Below, piece after piece: positions 1 to 11,339 of a stretch of 64,000 nt of DNA. The number at the start of each line of letters is the position of its first letter. The stretch's first letter is position 1. Origin of the DNA: Spongilla lacustris (Eukaryota > Porifera > Demospongiae > Spongillida > Spongillidae). The position numbers and the translations under genes are program-made. Below the pieces are notes generated by a model, which worked only from the letters and a program-made list of their open reading frames with translations, was not told the origin of the DNA and ran no database searches. The stretch spans positions 5,183,505-5,247,504 of the forward strand of contig OX442423.1 of the NCBI GenBank assembly GCA_949361645.1, in the 5' to 3' direction.

Positions 1-141
1 TGCAGGATTTTAGGATTGAGAGTTGTTGACCTAGAGATGGCTCTTTGTTACAAGTCAATTGTCTGTAGACGCTCGCTTTCCAAATCTGAAAAGAAAGTTA
101 AAAACTCACCTGCTTGTACTGTATGCTGCAACCTCAGCTTA
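1..141 (+). other. open frame at window edge, possible exon end
   Basis: Frame 1 is open from the first base to a stop at 139-141, giving about 46 residues. It could be the end of an exon cut by the window edge, but no clear donor or conserved motif is visible, so it may be chance. It lies on the same strand as the candidate exons at 257-557. Confidence 0.15.
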
Positions 142-256
142 TAATACTGAACGGTTAGCACTAATAAATTATTATAGACAAACATTTTAATCACATTCTA
201 TTCAAAAGCAAAAGTAAGGTGCAAAGCTTCAATTGTGCAAGGAACATCTTTTCCAG

Positions 257-557
257 GCACCCACTCGTTTTGCTATTGAGGTACGTGCAGCATCTGTTCA
301 GACAAGTATGTGTATATTATATTATTCTGTAAACAAGGTTCAATGGTCTTATGGAGCTGTACAAGTCTGATGTTGTGTTTGTAAAGGTGTGGAATCAGAC
401 ATGTCCGCTAAACCAGGAACGCTGTGCAAGGTGTGTATGCGACTCTGCAGTGTTAAAATAATTTTCAGTATTGCTTTGTTTCATGCAGTTATATGTATCA
501 ACGGCAGCATTGGTGATCACCTCAGGACATGGCACCATCCTTCTTGGCCAGGCATCT
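257..557 (+). CDS. unidentified gene, three candidate exons (257-305, 387-430, 489-557)
   Basis: Three short exons fit together. Exon 257-305 follows TTTTCCAG and ends at the strong donor GTATGT. Exon 387-430 follows TTTGTAAAG and ends at CAAG/gtgtgt. Exon 489-557 follows TTTCATGCAG and ends at GTTAAGT. Phases agree across both introns (1, then 0), giving about 54 residues without a stop. The product contains the stretches EVRAASVQTS and LVITSGHGTILLGQ, which look like beta strands of a small signalling or adaptor fold, but I do not recognise the family. A possible last exon begins after the AG at 926-927 and would stop near 980. The gene is partial: its 5' part is outside the window. The exons are supported by splice signals and phase, not by homology. 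Confidence 0.38.
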
Positions 558-619
558 GTTAAGTTATCCTACATGTACTTTTGTATAATTATCAACACTA
601 GGTACTGATGTTGTCTTAT

Positions 620-925
620 ACAGACTATGTGTGTGCATGTATGTTTACACGTGTGTATACATAGTACATGTGTGTGTACATTGTACATGTACATGCGTGT
701 GTGCACATATGTGAGTGTTACAATGTGTTTGTATGTATGTGTGTTACTATGTGTTAGTGTGTGTGTGTTACTATGTGTTTGTGTGTATGTGTGTTACAAT
801 GTGTTTGTGTGTTACAATGTGTTTGTGTGTATGTGTGTTACTATGTGTTTGTGTTAGTGTTTGTGTGTATGTTTGTTAGAATGTGTTTGTGTTTATGTGT
901 GTTACTATGTGTTTATGTGGATGTA
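620..925 (+). repeat. GT-rich tandem repeat
   Basis: Irregular tandem copies of a unit like GTGTTACTATGTGTTTGTGT. Long apparent reading frames here are repeat translation. It lies between the candidate exon at 557 and a possible acceptor at 926-927, so it is probably intronic. Confidence 0.8.
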
Positions 926-1019
926 GGTCCATCCATCAAGAAATTGGGGGAGGTTTCCGAACCATGAAAGTTCCTACTAACTTGTGGATAAAGAACACAA
1001 GGCTGTGTACTTGACGAGT

Positions 1020-1650
1020 TTGATTGCCCGTTGCTGACAATGGTGGACTCCCTCCTCATCACTGCACTGTCTGCGCAGTGCATTAGATGATTGCAGCAGC
1101 TACATGTACATCCATGAACAGACTTTTGTTTGGACTAATACTTTGTGTACATGTACTGTAACGAGATGTAATGCTGAAGAATAATTTTTTTATAAAACCC
1201 ATGTTTTCATAGCATGTTGAAATTCATACATATAATTATTCATTACGCTCGTGACTGATTTACACCGCATTCGCCCCTGAGGTAGATCTGAAAAGCATCC
1301 GATTCACGTGCGTTATACACTTTTCAAAACACACTACCCGAAGTACGTGAATAACAATGCCTATTCACAACCGATAAAAAACGTAACGGTTGTGATTCGT
1401 TTTTCAAAAGTTGGCCGTGTAGGACAAACAACTCCTTCACACACATGCAACATGACAATATATACACGAGTATGCAAGACTTCGGGAATCTTCGAGGGCC
1501 GCTTGTGGCTGGCCTGCGCCCCGGCCAGCCCAGACACAAAGGGGCCCCCGCTCATCACAATAGGTCCGTACGGTCAACGTATTACGTCAGCCGAGTATAC
1601 TACACTCCTCCCTCCTTAGTGTTGAGTGCACCATTCCATTAAAAATCTGT
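1020..1650. other. no gene recognised
   Basis: AT-rich non-coding sequence. Short overlapping open frames on both strands at 1308-1642 have no motif and contradict each other. Nothing else is supported. Confidence 0.5.
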
Positions 1651-1657
1651 GATACTA

Positions 1658-1790
1658 CAGTACCAGTCAGTTTCCCACAGTGCAGTATTTTCTAACATGA
1701 TATACTAGACACATACAGTGAATAGCGCAAAACATTATTACACTACATTGCTAGACACAGTGCAATACATCTATCGAGAGGTAGTTAGTA
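1658..1790 (+). mobile_element. degenerate Tc1/mariner-type MITE end (family also at 14.8 and 43.3 kb)
   Basis: Begins CAGTACCAGTCAG right after a TA dinucleotide, followed by TTTCCC. This is the terminal inverted repeat of the element complete at 43275-43641. Only the left end is recognisable and the rest is diverged. Confidence 0.4.
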
Positions 1791-2257
1791 ACTCTCATAC
1801 AGGATGTGACCCCAATTATGAATGTCATTAAAACAGGACCTGCTTCTAATGGGACTCCTATCAATCGGATGGCTTAGCTAGTTGTCGATATTGAACAAGA
1901 AGTCAAAAAAGACCTATTTTGTGTTTGTTTGATGTTGCAAAACTGCGTGGTTCAAGAGAACAAAAGGGATCCTGTTTTTCCTCATCCCCGGTCAGAATTC
2001 TCCTTCTTCCTATATTTGTAAAGAAGTTGAGATAGGAACCGTTTCAAAGGACGTGAATGGTGACAATACTTTTAGAATTTCGAGCAGTAGTTTCCAAGCG
2101 GATTGGATACACGTGGACTTAGAGAAATACATACGTTGATAACTTTACAGGGAGAAAAAAACTCGATACAGGACCCGTTTCAAAGAATGACAATGGTATC
2201 AATAGGTTCAGAATTTCAAGTTAACTGTATCATGCAGTTAGTTCTTTGTCTACAAGG
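1791..2257. other. no gene recognised
   Basis: No open frame of interest and no repeat structure seen. Confidence 0.4.
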
Positions 2258-2510
2258 CATAAATAGTGTAGACTAGTTACAGTCTTAACCCGCAAGCGCC
2301 GTAGTTGTTTTTGACTGATTGCCACAACAGGGGGCCAGGCGGAGTATCCCATGGGTGAATAGGGGGGCACCCTACCCCAAGGCTAAACAGGTCCAGTGTG
2401 ATGCATGCCACGAGCTGGAACCTGTATCCCAGATCTGGACGCTGGTCCAGATTGGGCTAGTCAGATTTAACGGAAAGCCCATAGGGCTCTGCCTGCCGAC
2501 CATATCAGGA
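2258..2510 (-). repeat. dispersed repeat, inverted partner of 18541-18880
   Basis: About 250 bp match the reverse complement of 18541-18880 at high identity. Shared landmarks are AACCCGCAAGCGCC, GATTGCCACAACAGGGGGCC, AGGTCCAGTGTGATGCATGC and AGATCTGG. This copy lacks the roughly 115 bp internal duplication of the 18 kb copy. Because the 18 kb copy sits directly after a DIRS-type recombinase ORF, this may be a stray end of that element family. The 71-residue open frame here is not a gene. Confidence 0.7.
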
Positions 2511-2539
2511 CCCACGGTAGTGGGTCCTATGTAGGATTG

Positions 2540-3229
2540 GCTTCATGGGCGTGGTTTTCGATCAAGCGTTTTAAAAAGGTAACGAAGCATTGCCTTTATA
2601 CTCGCCAGCTCGCATATAATCTATCACAAACATGACAGATATGCACATATAACGTGAGCTTCGCTAAACAGTGCCGTTTACGTGGAGTGACAAGTTGGTA
2701 CCAAAATTCCGCCATTTAATTTTTGTTCATCTCCTCCTCCCGTTCATCACGTATAACTCACGACAGGAACGTCGTAAGTAGACGAGATTAGCTTCAAAAA
2801 GTTGCATTTGATTTCCAAACGTGCCCTTTCATATAAATAAGACCTAGAGTTGTTAGCTGGCGATGAAATGCTGTGAAATAACACGAACCGGTGCAATTCA
2901 TTATCGGTGAAAATTCTCGGTTGCCTAGCAGTATGTAATATGACGTCACACACGCGTCTTAAATTTACTGTTGCCAGGCTACGCAAAATAAATGTCGCAG
3001 CTGCAGACACGTTTACAACAGGCAGTTCTAATTCAGGATAGGTTACCAAGCCAAAGAAAACAGCCCGTTAACAAGGAGAACTCTGAGTTTAAGATATAGG
3101 TAGGCCTACTCAGATTTAATACCTGATACTGATACGAGGAATCTAAGCGTTCTATGCATTGCAACAAATACACTAAGCCATATATTATATTGACTGAACA
3201 CTCCTGGCAGAGAAAAAAAAATTAGGGGA
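2540..3229. other. no gene recognised
   Basis: One 100-codon minus-strand open frame (2747-3049) has no recognisable motif or splice signals and is probably chance. Otherwise featureless. Confidence 0.4.
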
Positions 3230-3504
3230 ACAAGTAAATCAAAAACTTTTCTATTGAGAAAGTGATTGGTGGTATGTAGGATTGGTGGTGCAAAGAGCAA
3301 GGAAACAAGGTACAGTATGTTAAAGTGAGGTTTGATAGGATCCTACAGCTATAACAGTCCTACATTTGCAAATAGGCTTCTTCATTTGCAAGATCCTACC
3401 AAACCTCACTTCAACATACTGTACCTTGTTTCCTTGCTTTTTGCACCACCAATCCTACATACCACCAATCCCTTTCTCGATAGAGAAGTTTTTGATTTAC
3501 TTGT
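3230..3504. mobile_element. fold-back MITE, copy 1
   Basis: A long inverted repeat: arms of about 115 bp (3230-3342 and 3392-3504) starting ACAAGTAAATCAAAAACTT and separated by about 50 bp. The single strand would fold into one hairpin. Arms, layout and internal landmarks (GAGAAAGT, GGTGGTAT-TAGGATT, GCAAGGAAACAAG) are shared with 6129-6410, so this is a family of non-autonomous elements. No clear target duplication is seen. Confidence 0.75.
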
Positions 3505-4886
3505 AATAGTAATAATTTTTTAAAAACAAGCCAATGCACTGTACAAATAGAATGCACAGGGTGTTGAAGGGTGGGGAAGCGCTCACCTTCCCAATGCCAA
3601 AATGCACGCAATGTGGCACCAGGATAGGAGGTACTTATATGGTACATTGCCCAGAGTCTAGCCAATGGGTTTGAAGGCCTCCTTGAACAAAGACTGTTCT
3701 ACAATGCACAATGCGCGAGCCCCCAAGGGGGTATCACAGATAAGACTGCCCACAAAACTAACTGTCATCCCCTTAAACACTGTTTACTTTTAAACAGGAC
3801 CATATATTCGTACAAGTGATTATGTTAATGGATCGCTTGTTACAGTAGTTCTGGCTATCCAATACTATCTTTAAAGCAGCAACGTTACAATGAAAATAAA
3901 GCGACCATGAAGAGTGCAGAACATCGGGATGATTCCATCGCTTCTCCTGTGAAAAGAATGCAATGCAAGGAGTAATGGGCTTAGAAAGTTATATACATGT
4001 ACCAATAAACCTCAAAGGTATGTTCGAATTGGACTGAGTGATATACAATAAGTATTTGCATGGGTCGGATGAACATGTATGCGTGTATATAGGTAACTGC
4101 AATATAATAATGTTTATAAACTTTTGTGTTGCATGGTTTGGTGATGCGTGCAGTTCACCCATGTATAAATGTGTCTGAGTTGTTCTGTGTAATTATGTGT
4201 AGCAACACATAATAGTTATTGTGCCTGTCTTTCATTGGTTATCGGCATAAAATGAAAAAAAAACCTTATATATTCTTCGTGTAGCTATGCAAGTCTATAC
4301 AGATTATTTTTTTAAAAACTGCAACATTGTAAACAGAAGCAAGCACGAACATCATGTAGAAATTCCCCTGCACTTTTTCTACGCATGCTCAGTGCTTTGT
4401 TTTAAGCAAAGCAACTGCACTAACTTCTCTAACAGCTGCATGTGCAGATCTAGTATGGACCTTTTGTGCTAACCATGAGTGGGTTTTGCAAAAGGCATCA
4501 TTTAGCTCATCTAACAGTATGCTATTCCTTAGAATAGCCTTTTCAAGGCTACCTTTATACAGTAGCGGTCATAAACAAGTTAAATACTTTACGTATTTGA
4601 TTAAGCCATGGCCGTTGTACGGTCTGCCGTACATCCGGTACGCTATTACAGTCGTATGGTACGATTACTGCCGTACATGAGCGACTAGCGTACATTTATC
4701 TAATAGGTAAACAGCGTATCTACTTAATCACTACATAGCACTTCAGCGAGGTTAGCTCTTGCCCAATCTAAACACTTCACCTTGTTTGCATCCCGTACGA
4801 ATCATCAGTCAATAAGCGCTATCGCGCCTTTCGAAAGAAGTAGCCGATGAAGATGGTCATCGACAATCGCCACGATTTCTGCGGTA
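3505..4886. other. no gene recognised
   Basis: AT-rich sequence. A short GTAC/CGTAC-rich patch lies at about 4605-4695. No convincing coding sequence. Confidence 0.4.
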
Positions 4887-5008
4887 TTAACTGCATCCTG
4901 TGGCTTGGTACCATTTAATGAATTTGCGGATTCCCTTCCTCAAACTGCCTCTTTTGGCGCCATCAGTCCTTACAAGTAGAAGAAATGAATCCGCAGCTTC
5001 TTGTAACG
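4887..5008 (-). CDS. candidate terminal exon of large-intron minus-strand gene
   Basis: On the minus strand an acceptor (TACTTCTCTAG) precedes 5008. The frame then runs 40 codons to a TAA at 4887-4889 and ends in a basic segment (KRGSLRKGIRKFIKWYQ). The exon needs one base from the preceding exon, exactly what the exon at 6631-6996 leaves. That match alone has a one in three chance of being accidental. No AATAAA is obvious just downstream. I infer it is the last exon of the gene whose other exons are at 6631-6996, 19898-20042, 20481-20532 and 42895-43037. The product is not recognised. Confidence 0.3.
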
Positions 5009-6128
5009 CTAGAGAAGTACCCAGGTTTATAGGTCGCGGTACATGTACATACATGTATACGCACGTTATTATTTTTTTTAAACACAGGAGTTGTATGGCA
5101 CGCCTATTGCGATGTACGTTACGTTTACGGTTATACCGTACTATGGCCATGGCATAAATAATCATGTAAACTTTTTTATGACAGCTACTGTATGGTATCT
5201 TTAGGTTCAGTAAAAAATAACAATATTATTTACATGCAAACAGAAGCCATGTTGTAGGCAGACCTACCTAATGAAATTTATTGAAGAAAGGGCAAGCAAG
5301 GCCATGCTATCAGTATGGACACTAACAATTTTCACAACTGTCTGATCTCTTTTGTGCTTCATATAGGATAGCCCTAGCTTTCATGCAATTAATGCAATAA
5401 AATTTGCTGATAGTGACATTCTAGCTCATTCAATAGTGAGCAGCCGACACTCATTTGTGCATTTCCATTTTAGTTGACAAACAAAACATGGGAGACATTA
5501 TCTGAAGTCCAAGTCAGTTAAACAGAAATTTCAAACATTGACTGTCCAACTAAAATTCAGGTTGTGGGACAAACATTGGTTGATGTAATGCCTTAAAGTT
5601 AGCCATACATAAACTTCAGGAAATAAATTAGTTATATTAAAATATGGATGATCAATCTCTAAATGATTGAGCAGAGGTACAGTATGCATCGTCATTAAAA
5701 CAGTTTTTGTGGATGGGCACAAGCATTGTAGCTGCTTGTGAAGGACACTGCATGCTGAATGTATCATCTGCATGGTGCATGGAGTGAGGTGAAGTTGAGT
5801 TGACACAGATCACTTTGATTTGCAGAGTACTGTAATGAAGGAAGTGATGATGGACACACCTGTTGCTGTCATATCAAGAAGTAAACAGACTTAATATATG
5901 AGAAGATAAAGTTTTGTTGGTATCACTGCTTTAATATTAAAACTGAGTTACATTGTTCATGAAATGAACATGGCTGAGTTAGTACTATATAAATGATATT
6001 CTATATGCCAAGTTTAGATAGTAGCATATGTGATCAGTGTACAAATGTCTGTTGCAACATGAGTTATGAAATTCAGTTAATATATTTCTCAAAGCATATG
6101 CATCCAGTTATGAATAAAAAGCAATGAA
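5009..6128. other. no gene recognised
   Basis: AT-rich. The 91-codon minus-strand open frame at 5531-5806 lacks any motif and is probably chance. Confidence 0.4.
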
Positions 6129-6410
6129 ACAAGTATATAAAAAACATTCTCTATGAGAAAGTTGGTGGTATATAGGATTTGAAGGCAAAAGTGGTGTAAA
6201 AAGCAGGAAAACAAGAGTTTAATAATATGGATTAACGAAATAGTCCTATATATAGCCTGCACACATTGTAGAACAATACATGTGCTAAATATAGGACTAT
6301 TTCGTTTTTCCTTACCATTCAACACTTGTTTTCCTGCTTTTTACACCACTATTGCCTTGAAATTCTATATACCACTAACTTTCTCATAGCGAATGTTTTT
6401 ATATACTTGT
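6129..6410. mobile_element. fold-back MITE, copy 2
   Basis: Inverted repeat of about 120 bp arms around a roughly 40 bp loop, starting ACAAGTATATAAAAAACATTC and ending with its complement. It shares arm layout with 3230-3504: a TCTC-ATAGAGAA block, GGTGGTAT-TAGGATT, a GTGGTG-AAAGCA block, then GGAAAACAAG. It lies in the presumed last intron of the minus-strand gene. Confidence 0.75.
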
Positions 6411-6630
6411 ATACATATCGGCTTAGTTAGCGTACAGATGTGTAATATGGACTCCCCTTTATTATGAACAATGAAATTCTAGCCACCCTCCCACACACAC
6501 ACACAAAACAATGTGGAATAATACACTTGGGTAGAGCTACACTGTACATGTAGCTGGTAAGTAAATGCAATCATTTACAATGTATACTAATAATGTAAAC
6601 ATCTACAGACCATAACTATTAATATCTTAC

Positions 6631-6996
6631 CCTGTGATAAGCAATTACACAATTGCTCTAGAATCTTTTTACAGCTTTCTATTTCAGCCCCATGTTTTTT
6701 CAATTTTTCAAAGTTTTCTTTAATACTCTGTATCTTTTTAATGTAATCCTCACGGCTCTTTGTAGTTTCATCCACACGGCTCTCTGCAATGTAATCCACA
6801 ACTTCAATTTCAATTCCAATATCCATTATTAGTTGTTTCACTTGTTCTTCTGTCAATTGTGACATAAGCTGCTCTTGAATTTTTATGATATGATGCAAGT
6901 AATGAACAGGTCTGAAACCTTCACTTAACATCTCTGTTGACGTTGGATGTGTAAATTGTTCACAATAATGGAAGTGTTCTCTAAAGTCTGTGTGTT
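6631..6996 (-). CDS. candidate exon D of large-intron minus-strand gene (coiled-coil rich)
   Basis: 366 bp bounded on the minus strand by an acceptor (TATATGCAG before 6996) and a good donor (CACAGG/gtaagat after 6631). It encodes about 122 residues without a stop. The product is hydrophilic: a His/Cys-containing start (FREHFHYCEQF), then a helical, charged stretch (EEQVKQLIMDIGIEIEVVDY) and a Lys/Glu-rich coiled-coil-like end (NFEKLKKHGAEIESCKKILE). Its start needs one base from the previous exon, which the exon at 19898-20042 supplies, making a Glu codon. Composition and splice sites make this one of the more convincing host exons. The family is not recognised. Confidence 0.55.
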
Positions 6997-6999
6997 CTG

Positions 7000-7724
7000 C
7001 ATATAATACAAGCATAAAATTAATGAACAAATATATTATAACAAATGGAGATAGTTACAACACCTACAATATGTAATATGGTGTAATAAAAATAGCTGTA
7101 TGATTGTGCTATGAAACATAGATAGGAGTTTGAAAAGGCACATGCTTTATACTACCTGCTTTAGTTCACAGAGAGAAAGAGAAAACAGATGAATGAGAGA
7201 TATAACATTGAAAGGAGTAGGAGAAGGAGAACAATGAAAGAGCAAGCATATATGGCAGACATCAGAAGAAAAGAAACTTTCCTGGGAAAGAAGACTGGAT
7301 GATTGATCACAAAAGAGCAGGGAATGTGGACACGGTTACAGCACACAAAGGAGCAGAAATATCTCTACAACGACACACAATTTACATGTACTAAAAAAGG
7401 TAGGTTCTCACATAAGTCATTCAGCCACATGCCTAAGGACCTTACATTTTCTTTAAGGTTGAACTTAAACCACTTGCTAGAACGCACGGGTCTTTATTGT
7501 TGAATGTTTTGGTGTTCACAGCCCCAGAGCAGAAATGATCGACCAAGACTTTAAACACATCTGGGCCAAACTTTGAAAACAACAGGCTTTGACGAGCACC
7601 AGCAGTGTTATGCAGTGTCAAATCAGTCTAGAAGCAGCATTCTCACTCCGCTCCATGTCAAAACAGTCAAAGCGAAACCTTTGTATAGCACTTAGCCATT
7701 CAGTGCCAATGAATAATTACTAGT
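7000..7724. other. no gene recognised
   Basis: Short open frames on both strands without motifs. Presumed intron of the minus-strand gene. Confidence 0.4.
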
Positions 7725-7765
7725 TAACTCTTTGACTGTCAAATACGTAAAACGTAATGATTTCA
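7725..7765 (+). mobile_element. piggyBac-type terminal sequence
   Basis: TTAACTCTTTGACTGTCAAA resembles a piggyBac end: a TTAA target site followed by a C-T-rich terminal repeat. An inverted relative is at about 14662-14680 and a third at about 42708-42733. Whether these bound the decayed transposase at 9272-11336 is uncertain. Confidence 0.4.
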
Positions 7766-8189
7766 TTTACTGCCAGGGCTGTTTCTAATAAATGGAAGAA
7801 AATGGCACTCACAACAGATTGATGTTTTACGTAAAAACTGCATGTGTTTCAACTTTACCTTAGTCTTGTTAGCTTAGTAAGGTAAGCGAACTTCTATATT
7901 TTCGATGAAAAGTCCAGTTACGGTATCCTGCCTATGAATATACATAGTATTGTTGATGCACTCGTGTCTCTGGCGGAATCCTACACTTTGTTACAGATAT
8001 GTGAACGCTTTGTATACCAATCACTACTAGAAGTGTTGTAGGTGTTGTCTTAGCTTCATACTATCTGCGCTGTTACCAAACAGCTGCAAAACCACGAGGT
8101 TATATCTTGGAATTGAATCTCCTATCGATATTAGATCACAATCGACAATCTAGCTATCCCAAAGGCCACACATTTTTCACATAAACAAT

Positions 8190-9095
8190 TTGTAGGGTGA
8201 GTGCTTGTGTTTAGGATGAGTGCATGTGTACAGGTGTTGCGTAAGTGTATGTGTTTAGTGTCAGCGCTAGTGTACATGGGTGTGTGAGTGTATGTGTTTA
8301 GTGTGTGCATGTGTACACAGGTGTGTGCTTGAGTTTAGTGTGTGCATGTGTACACAGATGTGTGAGTGCTTGAGTTTAGTGTGTGCATGTGTACACAGGT
8401 GTTGCGGAGTGTATGTGCGTGTTTAGTTCAGTGCATGTGTACACAGGTGTATGTGTTTAGTGTTAGTGCTTGTGTATAGTGTGTGCTTGTGTACACAGGT
8501 GTGTGAGTGCTTGTGTATAATGTGTGCATGTGTACACAGGTGTTGTGTGAGTGTATATGTTTAGTGTTAGTGCTTGTGTATAGTATGTGCATGTGTACAT
8601 AGGTGCATGTGTTTAGTGTCAGTGCATGTGTACCAGGTGTGTGAGTGCTTGTGTATAGTGTGCGCATGTGTGCACAGATGTATGTGTTTAGTGTCAGTGC
8701 TAGTGTACACAGGTGCTGTGTGAGTGTATGTGTGTAGTGTCAGTGCTAGTATACACGTGTTCTAGTGCTTGGTACAATGTGTGCATGTGACATAATAGGT
8801 ATTGTGTGAGTGTATGTGTTTAGTGTCAGTGCTAGTGTACACAGGTGTGTGAGTGCTTGTGTATAGTGTGTGCATGTGTACACAGGCTAGTGTACATGTG
8901 TGTGAGTGCTTGTGTATAGTGTGTGCTTGTGTACACAGGTGTTGTGTGAGTGTATGTGTGCAGTGTCAGTGTACACGTGTGTAAGTGCTTGTGTATAATG
9001 TGTGCATGTGTACATGTACAGGTGTTGTGTGAGTGTATGTGTTTAGTGTCAGTGCTAGTGTACACAAGTGTGTGAGTGCTTGTGTGTGTCGTATG
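8190..9095 (+). repeat. GT-rich minisatellite (~900 bp)
   Basis: Irregular copies of a 40-70 bp unit built from GTGTACACAGGTGTGTGAG, TGCTTGTGTATAGTGTGTGC and TATGTGTTTAGTGTCAGTGC. The open frames on the minus strand here (Thr/His-rich) are translation of the repeat. Confidence 0.85.
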
Positions 9096-9271
9096 TGTTG
9101 CTGGTGCTAGTGTGATGTATGTGCTATCTACATGCACCTCATCTATATACTCTACCCCTGCAGTACCCTCTCTATGCCGCATCACCATAGTCTGTCCTTA
9201 TAAGGTAAGTGTACAACTCATAACATTGTCAATATGGACTGTGTACATGTACATAGTAGTGAATAGATACA

Positions 9272-11336
9272 TTATAGGTAGCGCTTAGGGTCCACCTTTG
9301 TGTGGTAAAGTTCAAAGCATGCAACCATCCACATGGGTAGATTGCATTGCTTGCATTTGTAGGACGTGGTCTTGCGTCCTTTCCCTTCTTTGTTTGAACA
9401 CACAGCACAGTTATGCTGTTGTCTTTTCCCAGCGGGGTTGGAATCATACATTGCCATGAAGTGGCGCTCTGTAAGCCGGGCAGCTGTTGGTAGTCCACAT
9501 TTATGAGGTCCACTCTGGCCATGTTGCTGTTCATTTGGTGGGGTCTGTGCTGCACCAGCATCCACTAACAGATGTTGTGCCAATTCTGTCCTAAACCTCT
9601 GCTTTTGTTTCATTTGCTTCATATGTAATGCATAAAGAATGTATGCATTAACAATCGCCACTTCAATCAGATGGAAAAAGCCTCTTTTCCACCATTTCTT
9701 GCTCCTATGACTGAACCCATCAGTTAGTCATGGCGGTCAACTCCATTCATAAAATGGTTGTACGGTGGTCAATGCAAAGTGGTTTTGAAGCAACTTCCAC
9801 CCCCCTGTTGCTTCGCCACTTCGCCTTTTGATGGGCACCATACTGCTGTCGTGTATGGTGCTCAGCATTGCCACAGCTCTTTTGTCCATCCACACCATGG
9901 CTAGGCTTTTTCCAGCTGTTGCACTAACCATGGTGTGATTTTTCATTTTTCCTTTTCCATTACCTTTGATGACTTGTGGCAAGCCCTTGCGATTGAGGCG
10001 CAAGGTGCCACATGCACCAAACCCTTTGGAATGCAGGTCATCAAAGAGCACTGGGCTGCTGTACCAATTGTCAAGATAAACACGGAGCCCTCTATCTTCA
10101 AGTCCTTCAAGCAGTTTCAGGACAACAGCATGCCCAAGTCCCTTGCCGTCCAATTCAAGTGAGTCACCTTTGCCTATGAATATTATATATGCATTAGGAG
10201 ATACTGTACATGTACATGTATTCATCTTACCAGTGTACAGCATCCAGTTCCATACATAACCTGTTGCAGAATTTACCAATACAAAGGCCTTGAGTTCCCA
10301 CTTGATAGGCTTCTTTGGATTATATTGGATGAAGCTAAGGCTAAGCCTCCCCTTGAACTTGATCATGGATTCATCAATGACTAGTTCCCGAGCAGGTATG
10401 TATGCTTGCTGGCGATACTAAAGCATCCACGAATGGACGTAACTTGTACAGCCGATCATGACCAACACAACCTTTCTTTATGTAGTGGCTGTTATCATTG
10501 CGGTGGAGAAACTTCATCAATAGACCAAACCTGTTGCGTGTCATTGATGATGAGATGGCTCTATTTTCAAAAGGCCACAAGGTGTGACAGTAGTCGTCCA
10601 TACTTGGGTAACTAAGTAGACCCATAGTTATTATAACTGGTAACAACTTTTTCACCTCACAGGTGTCAGTGGGTCTCCAGGCTCGTACTCTTGAAAAATT
10701 TCTGATTTCGTGGCTCGCTATGAACTGATCTGAGTATAGATTGGTTTGGCTAACTATCAAGCCCATGCATGATGTCATCATCAACTATATGCTGGAAGAG
10801 AAATCCAAGATTGTTTTACCATGCATGTCTTGTGTTAACCCTGGAGTTGATGTGTACAGTGGTAGGCTAGTGCACACGTTCCTTCTAGCTTCCGGCTGAG
10901 GGTTATCTATCACCATTTCCAGATCATCTACCTGTTCGGGGGTCATCCATCACTTCGCTGTCATCCATCACTTCGCGGTCATGCATCACATCACGGTCAT
11001 GCATCACTTTGTGGTCATCCATCACTTGCGGTCATGCATCACTTCATGGTCATCCATCACTTTGTGGTCATCCATCACTTTGTGGTCATCCATCACTTCA
11101 CCATGGTCATGCATCACTTCGTGATCATCCATCACTTTGTGGTCATCCATCACTTCGCGGGCTTCGTATTCAGCGACATCAAAAAGAGTAGCTGGTGTCT
11201 CATCATCCACATCTTGCATGTCCTCCACGTAACCCTCAAATTCATCTTCGCTGAGCTCTTCACTGTCATCGTCATCAATATCCAGCATGTAAAGAACTTG
11301 AGCTATACTGAACCCGCTTCGATTGTATGAAGCCAT
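9272..11336 (-). pseudogene. piggyBac-type transposase relic
   Basis: Four minus-strand blocks read as one piggyBac-family (DDE_Tnp_1_7) transposase. 11336-11022 is an acidic N-terminus (DDDDSEELSEDEFEG). 10784-10374 is the start of the conserved domain (WRPTD, SMDDY, RFGLLMKFLHRNDN). 10366-9737 is the catalytic core. 9661-9272 is the C-terminal Cys-rich finger (CAVCSNK, CKQC, ACFELYHT). The three expected catalytic Asp can be seen: in IDESMIKFKG just upstream of the third block, in YLDNWYSS, and in VWMDKRAV. The blocks are out of frame with each other near 10370 and 9700, and a minisatellite (10935-11160) has grown in the N-terminal region. The gene is therefore broken, although its active-site residues survive. 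No transposon ends could be tied to it with confidence. Confidence 0.8.
10935..11160 (-). repeat. minisatellite inside the piggyBac ORF
   Basis: About a dozen copies of a 15-18 bp unit, GGTCATCCATCACTTTGT and variants. On the minus strand it reads as repeated V-M-D-D-H-K/E in frame with the acidic N-terminus of the transposase. Confidence 0.8.
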
Positions 11337-11339
11337 TTC

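Noticed and set aside
2747..3049. 100-codon minus-strand frame
   Set aside because: No motif, no splice sites, no repeat relation; probably chance.
8428..9188. Thr/His-rich minus-strand frames, and a possible small plus exon at 9165-9204
   Set aside because: The frames are GT-repeat translation. The 40 bp exon has nice splice-like borders but only one short open frame and no partner exon.
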